The notes: generated by a model not told the origin, from the letters alone. A stretch of 64,000 nt of DNA from Micrasema longulum (GCA_022494885.1 JAGVSM010000255.1:186001-250000), one strand, 5' to 3'. Shown: positions 1-10,918, numbered from the stretch's first letter. Made by a program: numbers and translations.

Positions 1-75
1 AATAAAGTGTTCAGTAGACTCAAATCAGTGTTTGATTTCTAATTATAAGCTTATTTTATTACCTCCATATGTATT

Positions 76-275
76 AAAGGCCGTTTACACGTGCACTATA
101 CAATATTGTTCTGTCCCAGGACTAGACCATAGTTCGCATGTAAACAGAAGTTTGTAGGACATGACATTGTTTCGAGACATTGTCACGGAGATAAACGAGC
201 GGGGCATTTCCGCGGAACAATGATTACCCCCACAACCACTCGCAGCCGCATTGCGATAGATGCTGGGTCTATCGC
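76..275. repeat. fragment of a TIR DNA-transposon family (TTAA-flanked)
   Basis: The stretch starts TTAA-AGGCCGTTTACACGTG and continues through an ACAATATTG and a TCCGCGGAACAATGATTACC block. Both blocks recur in reverse complement at about 12815-12965, so this is one end of the same family. The far end is not recognisable here. No coding potential is seen. Confidence 0.6.
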
Positions 276-379
276 ATCATTTGGGGGAGGCGAAGGTTTA
301 CGTAAAAAATAAACATCCATATATATAGCTAGACTGACATCAGACTGTTCAGTAATTAAAATTCAGTTCATGGTTTACC

Positions 380-812
380 TCTTCGTTCTAATTCTCAAAG
401 CGCTCTCTTAATACCCATCCACAATTCCTCTTTCTTATCTAACTCATATAGTGTCCATGCGGCTCGACTGTGGAATCATCTCCCATCCACCATCAAAGAT
501 GTTACTACAGTATCTCTGTCTGAAGAAACGTCTTCATGCTCTTCCGTAATCTCTCCTCCTTTCCTCTTTCCTCTTTTTTACTTCTTCCCATTGAGTAATT
601 GTATTGATTTAAGGTAATTCATATGCAAATACAGTTATTTTTATTTTGATATATCCTTAGCTTTTTTATTTTTATGTTATATTGAATATGTTTTGTAACA
701 TGAATTATAAAAATAAAACTATTATTTTATTGGTTGGTTGGAAGACATCGCCATTTGGCAATAGGCCCGCCAATGTACAATTAACATTATGTACAAAAAG
801 TTTTTTTTTGTA
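380..812 (+). mobile_element. LINE 3' end, copy A (C-terminus of reverse transcriptase ORF plus 3' UTR)
   Basis: Reading plus from about 441, the conceptual translation contains NSYSVHAARLWNHLPSTIKD, the classic C-terminal tail of non-LTR retrotransposon ORF2 (an 'A.RLWN.LP..I' block). The frame breaks right after. The downstream AT-rich 3' UTR, including TTGGTTGGTTGGAAG and the TTTGGCAAT block near 755, is shared in reverse complement with 7285-7625. This is a 5'-truncated dead copy. Confidence 0.75.
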
Positions 813-1066
813 TTTATTTTTATTTCAAAAGGTAAACATGAATAGAAAATATGTAGGGAAAAATAATGAAACCCACCAAACCGCAAAACCGGCTTGTCAG
901 CAGGTTTTTTATATTGCCTTTACAAAGAAAAATATGATATGAACATTATTAAGAACTAAAAGCATACGTATTTTTCACAAAAAATATATTTACAAAAATT
1001 AAAAATAATTGACTTAATATAAAATAATAATGAATATAAAGCCTCGTTACATATTAAGCCATTGAA
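813..1066. other. AT-rich sequence, nothing recognised
   Basis: No coding exon, TIR or SINE block is seen; only A/T-rich low-complexity sequence. Confidence 0.5.
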
Positions 1067-1261
1067 TTATTTTTTCTTAAAAGTTTTGCCAACATTTTCT
1101 TTTAAGATCTGCTTAGGAATCTTATTGAAAATTTTAGGAATTGTATAATGAAGCGTTCTTTGATCATACTTATTTAAAAACCTCGGTACTGACAGTAAAT
1201 AAATTAAAAATATATAACATAACAATAAACTGAAATGTATTAAATAAATGCTGGTTGCCAT
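1067..1261 (-). pseudogene. LINE ORF2 C-terminal remnant
   Basis: The minus-strand translation ends in a block of the form YDQRTLHYTIPKIFNKIPK followed by a short basic tail. This fits the 'S.RY..P...N.LP' tail that follows the RT domain in CR1/Jockey-like LINEs. It is too short to assign a clade, and no RT motif is preserved. Confidence 0.45.
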
Positions 1262-1332
1262 TTTTTTAATACAATTACTATCTGAATAGAAAGGTTACAT
1301 TACATTACCTTCCATGTAGCAAAAATATCCTA

Positions 1333-1396
1333 AATAAAGCAGCTATTGGAGTACCAATGCAATGCCCCATGAACCACTGGGCGCAGGATAGGGAAA
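1333..1396 (+). repeat. SINE family B, 3' fragment
   Basis: The block GGAGTACCAATGCAATGCC followed by a CACTGGGCGCAGGATAGGGAA tail is a diverged copy of the 3' body seen in full at 10664-10918 (GTACCAATGCAGTGCCC...TAGGTGCGGAAAGGGAA). The tRNA-like head is missing. Confidence 0.6.
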
Positions 1397-1473
1397 TAAC
1401 AAGGAAGATTATTTCGTCAAGTTTGAAACTCATTATTCTTTATTCAAACTTGAGTCTCGATGAGTTTCTTGAC

Positions 1474-2504
1474 CAGGCCTGGCCAACCCAAATCGCACCC
1501 CGGGGCCGAATTGACCGCCTAAAATTTTCCCAAGGGCCGCACATACAGACATTATACAAAAATAATTTCATTTTTTATTACGACGAATTTCGTACTAATT
1601 AAGTATTATAAAAAAATTGAATGTAGAGGTAATCTGAAAGTACAATCAGGATAATTGTGAAAAAAAAAACAATACTACAACCAGATGTGAAAAGGAAACA
1701 CGCATTAAACCAACAGAGAAATGTATTTGTATAGTAATTAATATTTTTCACAATTTTAATAATCAAAATTATTAATTAAGACACATAAATTAAACAATGT
1801 TGCAAATTTTATTTGAAATTAAACCAATAATCAATGACCACTTCTTTTTGTATTACTATTTTTTTTAAAAGGAATAACCCGCTAAGCCCCTATCCAGAGG
1901 CTTGTCAGCAGGTGAGATAGAGGGGGATATGGAAGGAGGTAATGAAAAATATACCACAACACCCAGGCCAATTTAGAAAAATATCTTTCTTGGATTTTTT
2001 TCTAGCAACTGGCAGGAATCGAACCCGCGACGCCAGTTAGCCGTCCAACCAACTGCTCCACGGCGCCTGCCGGCGTTTCAGTGCGAGATTTGAATTTCTT
2101 TTCGCTTACTTAATTTTTCTATATCTATTTCAATAGTTGAAGTTGAAAACCTTGACTGGTTTCCCAAATTTACGTCTGTTATTAACGCCCTATTTTGATT
2201 TTCATTATGTTTCATTTTGGGAAAAAAACCTTTCAAACGTATGTTAACCCAAAGGCACTAATAATTATTTTATTATATAAGGAATTTTTGTTGATGTTAT
2301 GTACTTACTATAAAATTATATTTTTGGAATCGTGGGGTATATGTTTTTTGTTCTATATTGCATTCAATTTGGAATGTTTCTGAAACAGTGGAAACATTAA
2401 CACCAAATGGAGAACTGAACATCTCAAATGCTTACTCATAGTTTACTAGTTCTAAAAAAAATATTCGTCATGCATGACCGCGGGCCGCAGGTTGGCCAGG
2501 GCTG
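1474..2504. mobile_element. hAT-like DNA transposon, non-autonomous, with 8-bp target duplication
   Basis: The left end is CAGGCCTGGCCAACCC at 1474. The right end reads CAGCCCTGGCCAACCTGCGG in reverse complement, ending at 2504. The flanks are TTCTTGAC (1466-1473) and TTCTAGAC (2505-2512), an 8-bp target duplication with one mismatch, as expected for hAT. The terminal regions are GC-rich and the interior is AT-rich without a transposase. A SINE family A copy sits inside at 1869-2069, so it landed later. Confidence 0.75.
1869..2069 (-). repeat. SINE family A (tRNA-derived), inside the hAT element
   Basis: In minus orientation the head reads GGCGCCGTGGAGCAGTTGG (A-box region), then a box B of GGTTCGATTCC type, then a body ending in GCTTAGCGGGTTATTCC. 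The same head and body recur on the plus strand at 28347-28550. The head lacks a closed cloverleaf, so it is a SINE rather than a working tRNA gene. Confidence 0.8.
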
Positions 2505-2818
2505 TTCTAGACGTTCCCTAACCACTTCCCTCGAGAGGGAAATGAAACACCTCGAGTAGCTTCCTCCGAGTGAAAATTTTCCACCTGCTAACACCCTTAA
2601 GGTGATTGTATGAAAATCACTCAACACGTCGAGAACCGGAAGATCTCGAGAGGCATCTTGCGGTATACTTTGAAGGGGATATACATATCTCAAAAGAGAC
2701 GCATAAATTATTAAAGAAAGAAGTATTAATATGTTTATGTGAAATAGAAAAAGAACCCTGAATGAGTGTTTTTGACTCGATGGCTACTGTGTCGTCTTCA
2801 TGGTACTGGAACTTGGCA
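2505..2818. other. noncoding, nothing recognised
   Basis: A moderately GC-rich stretch (2505-2690) right of the hAT element, then AT-rich sequence. The open frame across it on the minus strand has no recognisable domain. Confidence 0.4.
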
Positions 2819-2822
2819 GTCT

Positions 2823-3298
2823 TGATAATCGAAATGTAGAAAAAACACTTTTGATTAAAATTTCCTTTATTTCACTCACAAATTTAAAAGTACCACAGTA
2901 ACAAACAGGGCGTAGATGTCGACTGAAAAGATAAGGCGTATAAAAGAAGAAAAAGCTAAGTCCGAATGCACAGACAGAGTAATACGGCGTTCTATCCTGT
3001 CCGCCTACCCCCGCGGGGGAACGGCGCGAATAACACTCTCACTAGTCTAACTAACTGTTTCACTGTCTCTTTATTCTGACTCTGATTTCAATACGCTCCC
3101 TTTTTATATAGGGGAACAATTAGTTTTATTATAAAGCAAATAATGGCCGGTGCCGAGACGCGCCAGTTAAAATTAAAGTCGCCGAAACAAACGACATAAT
3201 TCCAAAACATGAAATAAGTACCTAGGTATTTCCTTATAAGAAATATTACCGCGCAACAAACCTAAATATTTGAGTGTTTTCTTATTCCTTACACAACA
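2823..3298 (-). mobile_element. solo LTR of a Gypsy-type retrotransposon
   Basis: In minus orientation it begins TGTTGTGTAAGG at 3298 and ends TTATCA at 2823, giving the TG...CA ends of an LTR of 476 bp. It is flanked by identical 4-bp duplications (GTCT on the plus strand at 2819-2822 and 3299-3302). A TATA box (TATATAAAAAG) lies near 3110-3100 in minus orientation and an AATAAAGG lies downstream near the 3' end. No gag/pol sequence is adjacent, so it is best read as a solo LTR left by recombination. A 4-bp duplication suits Gypsy; the family itself is inferred. Confidence 0.7.
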
Positions 3299-3302
3299 GT
3301 CT

Positions 3303-4744
3303 AAAAATAATGATTACATAAAAGTACATCTTTACAACTTCCAAATTAAAATACAAGCATAAAGAATATGTTAGTATTAATTATATAATACAAAAAATAT
3401 CCACGTGCATACGCGATAAGACAATTTCAGAATATTCTAGTCGGCCAAATACAGAAATTACATACGTCAGGAAATCTACACATAAAAGGTCTAAACAGCT
3501 ACTCTCAGTTAAAAATCCCGCATAAAGGAAAATGAGAGAACGCCTCGTAGAGTAGTGTTGACTACGAAATATTCTAATGTAAAAACACATTTTAAACCGT
3601 ACAATGCCCAATGTGACGATCTGCTACATACCGATAATCGGTGTATAAAAGTGATTTCAAACATGTTTTTCACTCGGCGATGTGTAATGTGTACTAGCTA
3701 AACATCACCGGATATGCAGAGTTATAACATTAACAATTTGTAAAGCCTTTAAATGCCTAGACTTCTATATTATATAAAACTGTTCTCCGTCTATGTTGTA
3801 ATGTAAATGAAGTCTGATCATTTGAAAGTAATAATTATTGTAATAGCTAAAGTGTGATGTTTCCGAATATAAAGAGGGTTCATAGAGATACATTTTCAAA
3901 ACAATCAAAATGTTGACAAAGTATAAATGATTTTTTATTACGAGTTTATTGACTTTGGCAGAACATTCGAATTACACTAATTTGTCGAATGATGGCACAC
4001 GATAACCCTCTGCTTTTTAATGCGATAATCGCGTAAAATAATAACAAAATAAAAAACAAGTATTCTCAATTGATAGGAAACCATGTTCCGTAATGTCAAA
4101 TAGTAATTAACCTTCCTCATAGCGTCACAGCAGAGCGCGAGACACAATGTTTCCAAATGTGTAATATATACTCTAAGTGCGTAATACATAATTTGGACAT
4201 TTAGCATGCCCAGAGTAGTTAGCACAAGAGTCACAGGGCGTTCGTTCGTATGTAGCGGAAACGAGATACCGATATGTATATTCCCCAATATTTACCATCC
4301 TCAATTTCCGGAAAATGTAGAGTGCAGGGTACGAACTTACACAAATCCTAACGGGTAATGGTAATTAATGAGTTACATGTACAAATTCAAGCTATCCATA
4401 ATGAACATCTGCCCATGATAATGTTACTTTCCAAGATGACCCCCATATATCGATGCACTGCCCCTTTTTCCATTTACAAAGAATGCAGCTGAGGGCGCGA
4501 TGCAGATATTTGGATTCACACAATATTCATAAAGTGATAAGTCACAAAACTCTGACTTGTCTTGAAAAGGCATCAATGATAGCAGGACACCAAATGCCGA
4601 GATCCTTCGAGTGGTTCGAAAGGTCTGTTGATGAGCGACAACAGTCCGCCTTCTCCTGTTAAGTTTTTTGTTGTTTCCTTGTAATTAGAGAAAATGAAAA
4701 GAGGGTTCTAAAGCAAGCCACAGCCGAAACATCTCATCCGATCC
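3303..4744. other. intergenic, nothing recognised
   Basis: Both strands carry only short open frames without domains, and I see no TIRs or tRNA-like heads. The 103-codon frame on the minus strand near 3977-4288 shows no family resemblance. Confidence 0.45.
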
Positions 4745-5880
4745 TATTATCTTCTTTTGCCGCTCCTACCGGAGGTTGGCGACCATCATTCTGAATTCAT
4801 CACGATTCTGGGCCAGTCTAATCAGCGCTGCTGCATCCGGCACACTGAACCACCGTCTAAGATTTCTAAGCCATGATGCTGTTTTCCGTCCTATACCCCG
4901 CCTGCTCTCTATCTTTCCTTCGATAATAAGTTGGAGAAGGGCATACTTCTCACTGCGGAATATGTGACCAAAGTATGAGGCTTTTCTTCTTTTGACAGTA
5001 GTCAGTAACTCCCTCTTTTTGTTCATAATGCTTAAAATCGCTTCATTGGAGACACGATCAGTCTATGAGATTGGAAGCATTCTTTTGCACAACCAAAGTT
5101 TGAAGGCCTCAATTTTGTTCATAATTGAAACTTTAAGAGTCCAACCCACAGCAACACTGGAAATACATAAGATTTTATTGCTCTCTATCTTGTGCTTAGT
5201 CTCATATCTCAATTGCAAAATTTATTTTGCATTTTATAGAAGGTTGATCTCGCAATTTCAATTCTGGTCTTTATTTCAGAATCCGAATTCCACTCATCAT
5301 TTATCCAGCATCCTAAATATTTAAAACGGGTAACCTGTTCTATCCCACAACCATCTATGGTAAGATGGGTGTTAATGCCTTTCCGTTTTCTGGACACCAT
5401 AGCTTTGGTTTTTAGGGCGTTAATTTTGAGTCCGGATTCCTTACCTGCATTATTTACCTTGTCGACAAGTTGCTGTAGATGATCGGCAGCATCAGCTATG
5501 CTATGCCAGTATCATCGACATATCTTATATTACTAATGACTTTACCATATGTTTTAATTCCTATGTTTCCTACCTTTCAAGGCCTCTCTAAATACAAATT
5601 CTAAGTATAAGTTAAAAAGCATCGGCTAAAGTATGCAACCCTGCCTTACACCTTTCAGGATATGTATGTTATCAGTTTTAATATCATTTTTACGGACGTG
5701 TGCAGTTTGTTTCCAATAGAGGTTATAGATAATCCTTATATCTTTCCCATCCAAAACAATTTTGTTAAGAAGGTTTAGCAACTTATCGTGTCTTACATTA
5801 TCGAATGCCTTCTCATAGTCGATAAAACACATATATACATTTCTTTGTGGGTCAAGACATTTTTGGGTCAGCGTTTAAAT
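4745..5880 (-). pseudogene. RTE-like LINE, broken reverse transcriptase ORF
   Basis: Three minus-strand pieces in order make up one retrotransposon. At 5832-5626 is the palm start, with DYEKAFDNVRHDKL and KGVRQGCIL. At 5400-5209 is the thumb region, with TRFKYLGCWIND. At 5026-4766 is the C-terminal block, with GHIFRSEKYALLQLI, GKIESRRGIGRK and a final RDEFRMMVANLR. The order and the 'YLG..I', 'GHI.R...' and 'GRG.GR' style blocks fit the RTE group. Frameshifts and stops separate the pieces, and the YADD region between 5626 and 5400 is not in one frame. The endonuclease is absent, so the copy is 5'-truncated and inactive. Confidence 0.8.
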
Positions 5881-6057
5881 AGAAAAAGGGCCTCCCTTGT
5901 GCCAAAACCACTGCGAAAACGAAATTCCTTTAATACATAGTATTTTAAACATAACACCTTCATAAAGAATTAGAAATAGACGCAGATGGACGAATCTTTT
6001 CGACTTAATGGTTACTCTCAAATAAAAATCCTGAAAAAGATAATCGAGTGAAGATAT

Positions 6058-6242
6058 GCCCGCCTCGAAGTGTAGTGGTTGACGCCTTAATGCTTAAGGT
6101 CCCGGGTACGATTCGTGGCAAGATCGACATGATATATTTGTTAAAAAGGTGGTTATATATCGAAATATTTCACTGTCCCTGGACTGGTACCTGAATCGTA
6201 AGATTGATCACCTTAAAGTAACAGACGCTGTATTAAGTTTTT
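6058..6242 (+). repeat. SINE family B, diverged copy
   Basis: The head GTGTAGTGGTTGACGCC then GGTCCCGGGTACGATTCG matches the A-box/B-box layout of family B. It is followed by the body block CCCTGGACTGGTACCTGAATCG, shared with 10664-10918. Confidence 0.7.
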
Positions 6243-7284
6243 TCCTCAGTTCATATTTCTGCGTAACTCGTTGCCAGAGCTACGATAATGGTTGTCAGTG
6301 TATTATTTATGTGTTGTCATTATAGATATTTACAATTGGCGTGTCACTATATCTTAACGTTTTTTAAAAAATGTTTCATTATGGGAACTAGAACCATTCA
6401 AACCCGTAAAAAAGCACAGTTTTATCTGTTGTCTTCGGGCGCACGGCGCACGGTATACAAATATTACTATTTTTGAAAAACGCAAAACATACCGATACAG
6501 AAAACTTTATTCTGATACTCTGTCTAAAAAAATAACAAAATCGGTTCAGTTTTGAGGTGCGGAAAACGGTAGAGCGAAACGTCGATTTTGTCTATTCTAA
6601 CAAAAGGTCTGACATGCAGTTGTCTTTTCCGCATAGTATCGGGGAGTCATCTGCAAGACAGTGATAGGAAAACAATGTTCGAATACCTATTTATCAGAAT
6701 TCTCTGTCCTCACAATAAAAAACCTTATCTAAACCGAAACACAACAATAATAATGTATACGTTTAAATCTAATTTGGACTGAATACAATAATTGATATCA
6801 AACTTTCGATTGTGTTCATTTAATCTATTAAGCAAGAACTCAAATCTAGCAACAGCAAAGCATTGCCGGGTTCAGTTCGTATTAGTATAAAAATTAACAA
6901 AGGGCTCTTAATTTCAAACAAAATAACAATATTCAAATATTTATTTCATATAAAGTCTGGTGAAGCTAGCATAAACTACATATATATCAAAATAATAAAC
7001 GGACAAAGCGCTAAAGCCTTAGCAATAAAACTCAAGGGATATAGACGGACGTGCCTAGAATAAAACTGACCGAACGTTCATGTAAGCTTTGGTAGAATTT
7101 AGTTTATGTTCCTAGGATTGACTTTATGGTGAAATTAATAAATAATAGTAAATGTAAGGTTATGGTTATTTTTACACGTAATATGAGTGAGTCTCGAAAC
7201 TTGTAGACCCTAATAATGTCGGGATGCCATTCTTACACTAAAATTCACCAAAGTTCAATTTTGATGCGCTGCCCTAAAATCTTT
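6243..7284. other. intergenic, nothing recognised
   Basis: AT-rich sequence with short open frames only. No repeat family from elsewhere in the window is seen here. Confidence 0.45.
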
Positions 7285-7625
7285 TAAAAAATTTATTTAA
7301 CTTTGTGTACATAATGTTAATTGTACTTTGACGGGCTTGTTGCCAAATGGCAATTTCTTCCAACCAACCAATAAAATAAAAATTTTATTTTTATAACTCA
7401 AGTTACAAAACATATTCAATTAAAAAAATACATAAAAGCTAAATATATATCAAAATAGAAATAACTGTATTTGCATATGAATCACCTTAAATCAATATTA
7501 TTACTCGATGGGAAGACAGAAAAAAAAGAAAAAGGAAAGGAGGAGAGATTACGGAAGAGCAAGGGGATGTTCCTTCAGACGTGATTCAAACAGAGATACT
7601 GTAGTAACATCTTTGATCGTGGATG
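7285..7625 (-). mobile_element. LINE 3' end, copy B (inverted relative to copy A)
   Basis: This is the reverse complement of 380-812. It shares the 3' UTR blocks (GCCATTTGGCAACAAGCCCG, TTGGTTGGTTGGAAG, ATTCATATGCAAATACAG in minus orientation) and the end of the ORF2 tail around 7560-7625. The two copies lie about 6.5 kb apart in opposite orientation. Confidence 0.75.
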
Positions 7626-7629
7626 TGAG

Positions 7630-7672
7630 TGTAGTGCCCTTTGCACCATTAAGTGCGAATAGGGAAAAAAAT
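7630..7672 (+). repeat. SINE family B, short 3' fragment
   Basis: AGTGCCCTTTGCACCATTA plus AGTGCGAATAGGG matches the 3' tail of family B. Confidence 0.55.
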
Positions 7673-8640
7673 ATAATATAGAACACGTAGATGTCAAATT
7701 AAGAAAAAAATCTAAAAAATGATATAATTTAAATAAACTTCAAAAAACGTTAAACATGATTTTCTTGGTTTATTGATGTGAAATTGTAAAAATTTAAAAT
7801 AAAATAAATCTTGACAAAAATTGACAACGAAAGAGCTAAAATTTTCAAAACGACACAAGTCTTGTTGTTCATGGAGACGGTAACTAAAATTGGCCAGTTA
7901 TCATAAATAGTTTAAAAAGTATTTAAATGCTAGGGTTGAAAGGTTTATTCTTTTTTTCGTTTAAACATAGTTTCTACATACATACTCGTACATTAATAAT
8001 ATTTTAATGTAACTATTAAATACAGCAGAAAATACATTAAACAGAACAGTTATTTTGCGTTTTAAATAACAGACCATCGTAAACTAAAAACTAAGTCCTA
8101 TCTGACTATTGATTGTTAAAAACATTAAAAAATAAAAATTCCACATTACGAAAATTCACCAAGATCAAAAATATATAAAATTTAAAAACGGTGTCAGTTG
8201 AAACAAAGCAAATTTTCGGATTATTTTTATGATCGTTATTATGGCTTTCTAAGGATCTAGAAGAAGAAAAATAAAGGTAGATTGAAAAAAAAAAGAAAAT
8301 TCAACCTCAAGACAACCTTGTCTGGGAACATAAAGAAAGGATATGTGAAGAAAGTAAAAAACATTTTCCGGAATTTGTCACGTCTCGTGCACGTGACGTT
8401 GGAATACATAAAATCTGATTTTTGTGAGTCTTGTTGAAATTTGACAAAAAATATTCCGAAAAGGACCGGAAGGCGATAGATACTCATTTGAATAAATTTT
8501 TCGGACCGGTAAAGATTTATGTTTTAATGTATTTTAACGCACTTTTATTTTAAAATATTGCAAATTCTCATTTGGCACGCTAATAAAATATCATATTATC
8601 CAATTTGGAAATACTCCAACTAGATGCAAGGGTGTTATAT
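7673..8640. other. intergenic, nothing recognised
   Basis: AT-rich; only short open frames, with no domain, TIR or SINE blocks. Confidence 0.4.
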
Positions 8641-8647
8641 ATATATT

Positions 8648-8698
8648 TGGATAATTTATATAGCGCCGTTTTTGTGAAAATCACCTCAAGGTTCTCAT
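8648..8698. repeat. short fragment of a LINE 3' end
   Basis: TTGGATAATTTATATAGCGCC with a following CACCTCAAGG resembles 59158-59215 (GGATAACTTATATAGC ... TACCTCAAGGGCACTTT). That stretch lies at the 3' end of a LINE remnant. Confidence 0.4.
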
Positions 8699-8719
8699 AT
8701 TGTATAATATATGTGGAAA

Positions 8720-8996
8720 TGCAACAACGCTAGAGTATGTCCAAATGCTTGCAGACTGGCTGGATTTCCTTCCTAGGGAGTTATTCATATTTACTTCACA
8801 AAAGTCAACAGATGGAAGTGGCTACTTAAACCAGCCAATGACATGTCAAAAGCCATGTAAATGCCTAAACTTCCATATTCCCTTCTCGAATATGTTTTCC
8901 CTCTCTGTTGAAATAAATATAAATATGAATAACTCCCTAGGGAGGAAATACAGCCAGTCTGCAAGCATTTGGACATACTCAAACTTTGTTGAATTA
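8720..8996. repeat. foldback element, family R1, with 57-bp inverted arms
   Basis: The left arm, 8734-8790 (AGTATGTCCAAATGCTTGCA...), is matched in reverse complement by 8923-8979 (...GCAAGCATTTGGACATACT). This is a near-perfect 57-bp inverted repeat around a 132-bp centre. The centre contains CATGTAAATGCCTAAACTTC and TTCCCTCTCTGTTG, blocks that recur in other R1 copies. No transposase is encoded. Confidence 0.8.
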
Positions 8997-9029
8997 ACTA
9001 CCTGGTAAAAGAAGTATAAAAATTGGAAA

Positions 9030-9108
9030 TTGTTCTCAGGCGTTGCCTAGTAGGTGATTTGGTTCAGCCGGATGAATCTCACCCACGTGATAAAGGTTTC
9101 AGCTCTTT
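9030..9108 (-). repeat. R1 family fragment
   Basis: In minus orientation it holds GCTGAAACCTTTATCACGTG and CACCTACTAGGCAACGCCTG, shared with 26130-26215 and 27325-27430. Confidence 0.65.
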
Positions 9109-9605
9109 TATTTATTTTATTTTATTTATTTGGATAACCAACAGCTATAATTATCTTATATATTTATAACAAAACAAATAAGCCAATTACAGGTTTTCAC
9201 AAGTAGCATCACAGTAAGTTAAAAAAGATTCTCGAACATAAAATAAATAGTAATTAAATGTAAATTTAACAGAAAATAAAAAATACTACGAATTATTTCG
9301 AAAGCAAACGCCGTACGTCATTAAGATTGTTTGCAAATAAATCTATGTTCGATGATTTATTTATTACATTAAAATTATTAAAAGTTCGCCATAAATATGA
9401 ATTTTGCCTATAATTAGATGAAACAAGAGGTATGTGAAGAAGAGGGTTATTTCTTAAAACTTTGGAAGGAACATTGATAAAAAGTTTGCATAGTAGTTCA
9501 GGACAGTTAATTGAACCAGAGGCAATTTTAAGTAAATAAATTATATCCGCTATTTCACGACGTTTTTGCAGAGGCAATAGGTGATGTTTTTTACATATAT
9601 GAATA
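9105..9605 (-). pseudogene. LINE ORF2 C-terminal region
   Basis: The minus-strand frame contains LPLQKRREIADIIYLLKIAS, then SINCPELLCKLFINVPSK, then NYRQNSYLWRTFNNFN. This is the post-RT 'L..RR...D..FL.K...G.I..P.LL' region typical of many LINE ORF2 proteins. It is uninterrupted for about 95 codons. The 3' end at 9105-9135 is a TTTAT-rich run, read as the tail in minus orientation. The RT domain itself is missing. Confidence 0.7.
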
Positions 9606-9835
9606 TACTGGTCGGATTCAAACTCAAGTCAAACTTCACAAAAGTCAACAGATGGAAGAGTTGAGGAAATGTGCAAGTTCAAACATGGGCAGAGTGGTGA
9701 ATGTTACACAGCGTGTTAAGTGGCCACTTTAACCTGCTAATGACAGGTCATAAACCCTGTAAATGCCTAGACTTCCATATTCCCTTCTCGAAAATGTTTT
9801 CCCTCTCTGTTGAAATAAATGTATATATGGAAATG
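9600..9835. repeat. R1 family copy
   Basis: It carries AGTCAACAGATGGAAGAG, CATGGGCAGAGTGGTGAATG, TTACACAGCGTG, GTAAATGCCTAGACTTCC and TTTTCCCTCTCTGTTGAAAT, in the same order as other R1 copies. Confidence 0.7.
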
Positions 9836-10660
9836 TTTTACGGGCGAACTAGTGATATCGATCTGTGAAAATAGTGGCTTTGTTTTGTAAAATACGGACT
9901 GTTAACTTTTTATAGTGATTTTTCTTAAATGGCGATGAAATTTGAATTTCACCAGATTTTTAAAAGCCAAGAACCATGAGCGCATTTTTGTGTCATTCAT
10001 TGAAATTATATGTACATATTATTATACGTTTTTACATTCAATAAACATGTTATATATTCTTTTCAAAATTATGATTTCTACGTATTCACTACTCAGGTTT
10101 AAGACCATTCTTTCTTCGTTATTTTCAAATAGGTAAAGTGATAAATAAATAAATAGTTACCGTCAACATGTACCTCTAATAAATACTTACTCTTTCAAAT
10201 TAGAAATAAATCAATATTTTATATCACGTTTTCAATTAACATTTTTCCATTGGTGTTAATGTTTTGATGATTCCTAGTTCCCAATAAACTATTTCGTAAA
10301 AATTCTGATATCAAAATACTCATACACCAAGCAAGCATCTAATCTACGTGCATCTAATACCTACATTTTGATTAAGATAAAAAGTAAACGCGGTAAATAT
10401 GATAACCCTTATATGATCTAGGCGAACGCTATTATAGAATCGAGATATTTCTACATTCAGTTGGTTTTGTTTTTTTATTACAAAACAAATATGATCTGTG
10501 ACCTTGATAATTATTATTCAAGGACGCGGCAATAATTTATCTATTTATAGGTATAATATAACCTCATATATTTTTTTATTTAATTAAAATTTACAATGTT
10601 CATTTCTATTTGATTGCGCTAACTTTACATTATCCATTTAATATTACTTTAATTTCTTTA
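9836..10660. other. intergenic, nothing recognised
   Basis: AT-rich; no domain-bearing frame or shared repeat block seen. Confidence 0.4.
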
Positions 10661-10663
10661 TTG

Positions 10664-10918
10664 CTAATATGGTGTAATGGTCAACGTGTTTGCCTACCAT
10701 GCAAGAGGTCTATGGTTCGATTCCCGACATGGTTGATACGAAATATTTATTTGAAAGGGTGTTTTCACAGTAGAATATTTCCCTGGACTGGTACCTGAAG
10801 CGTATAACTGATCATCTTATATTTATGTAACAAAAAAAAACAAGATACGCTGCGATTGGTGTACCAATGCAGTGCCCTGTGCACCATTAGGTGCGGAAAG
10901 GGAATGACGATGATGGTG
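10664..10918 (+). repeat. SINE family B, full-length reference copy
   Basis: A tRNA-related head opens the element: A-box region TGGTGTAATGGTCAACG and a perfect B box GGTTCGATTCC at 10714-10724. Next comes the body CCCTGGACTGGTACCTGAAG, then CGATTGGTGTACCAATGCAG and CACCATTAGGTGCGGAAAGG, and it ends in an ATGATGGTGAT microsatellite-like tail. Other copies in the window align to this one. Confidence 0.85.

Noticed and set aside
3977..4288. 103-codon minus-strand membrane-like protein
   Set aside because: The hydrophobic composition is expected from AT-rich DNA; no start context, splice sites or family resemblance.
10664..10735. tRNA gene
   Set aside because: It has the same problem: a perfect B box but SINE body and multiple copies in the window.
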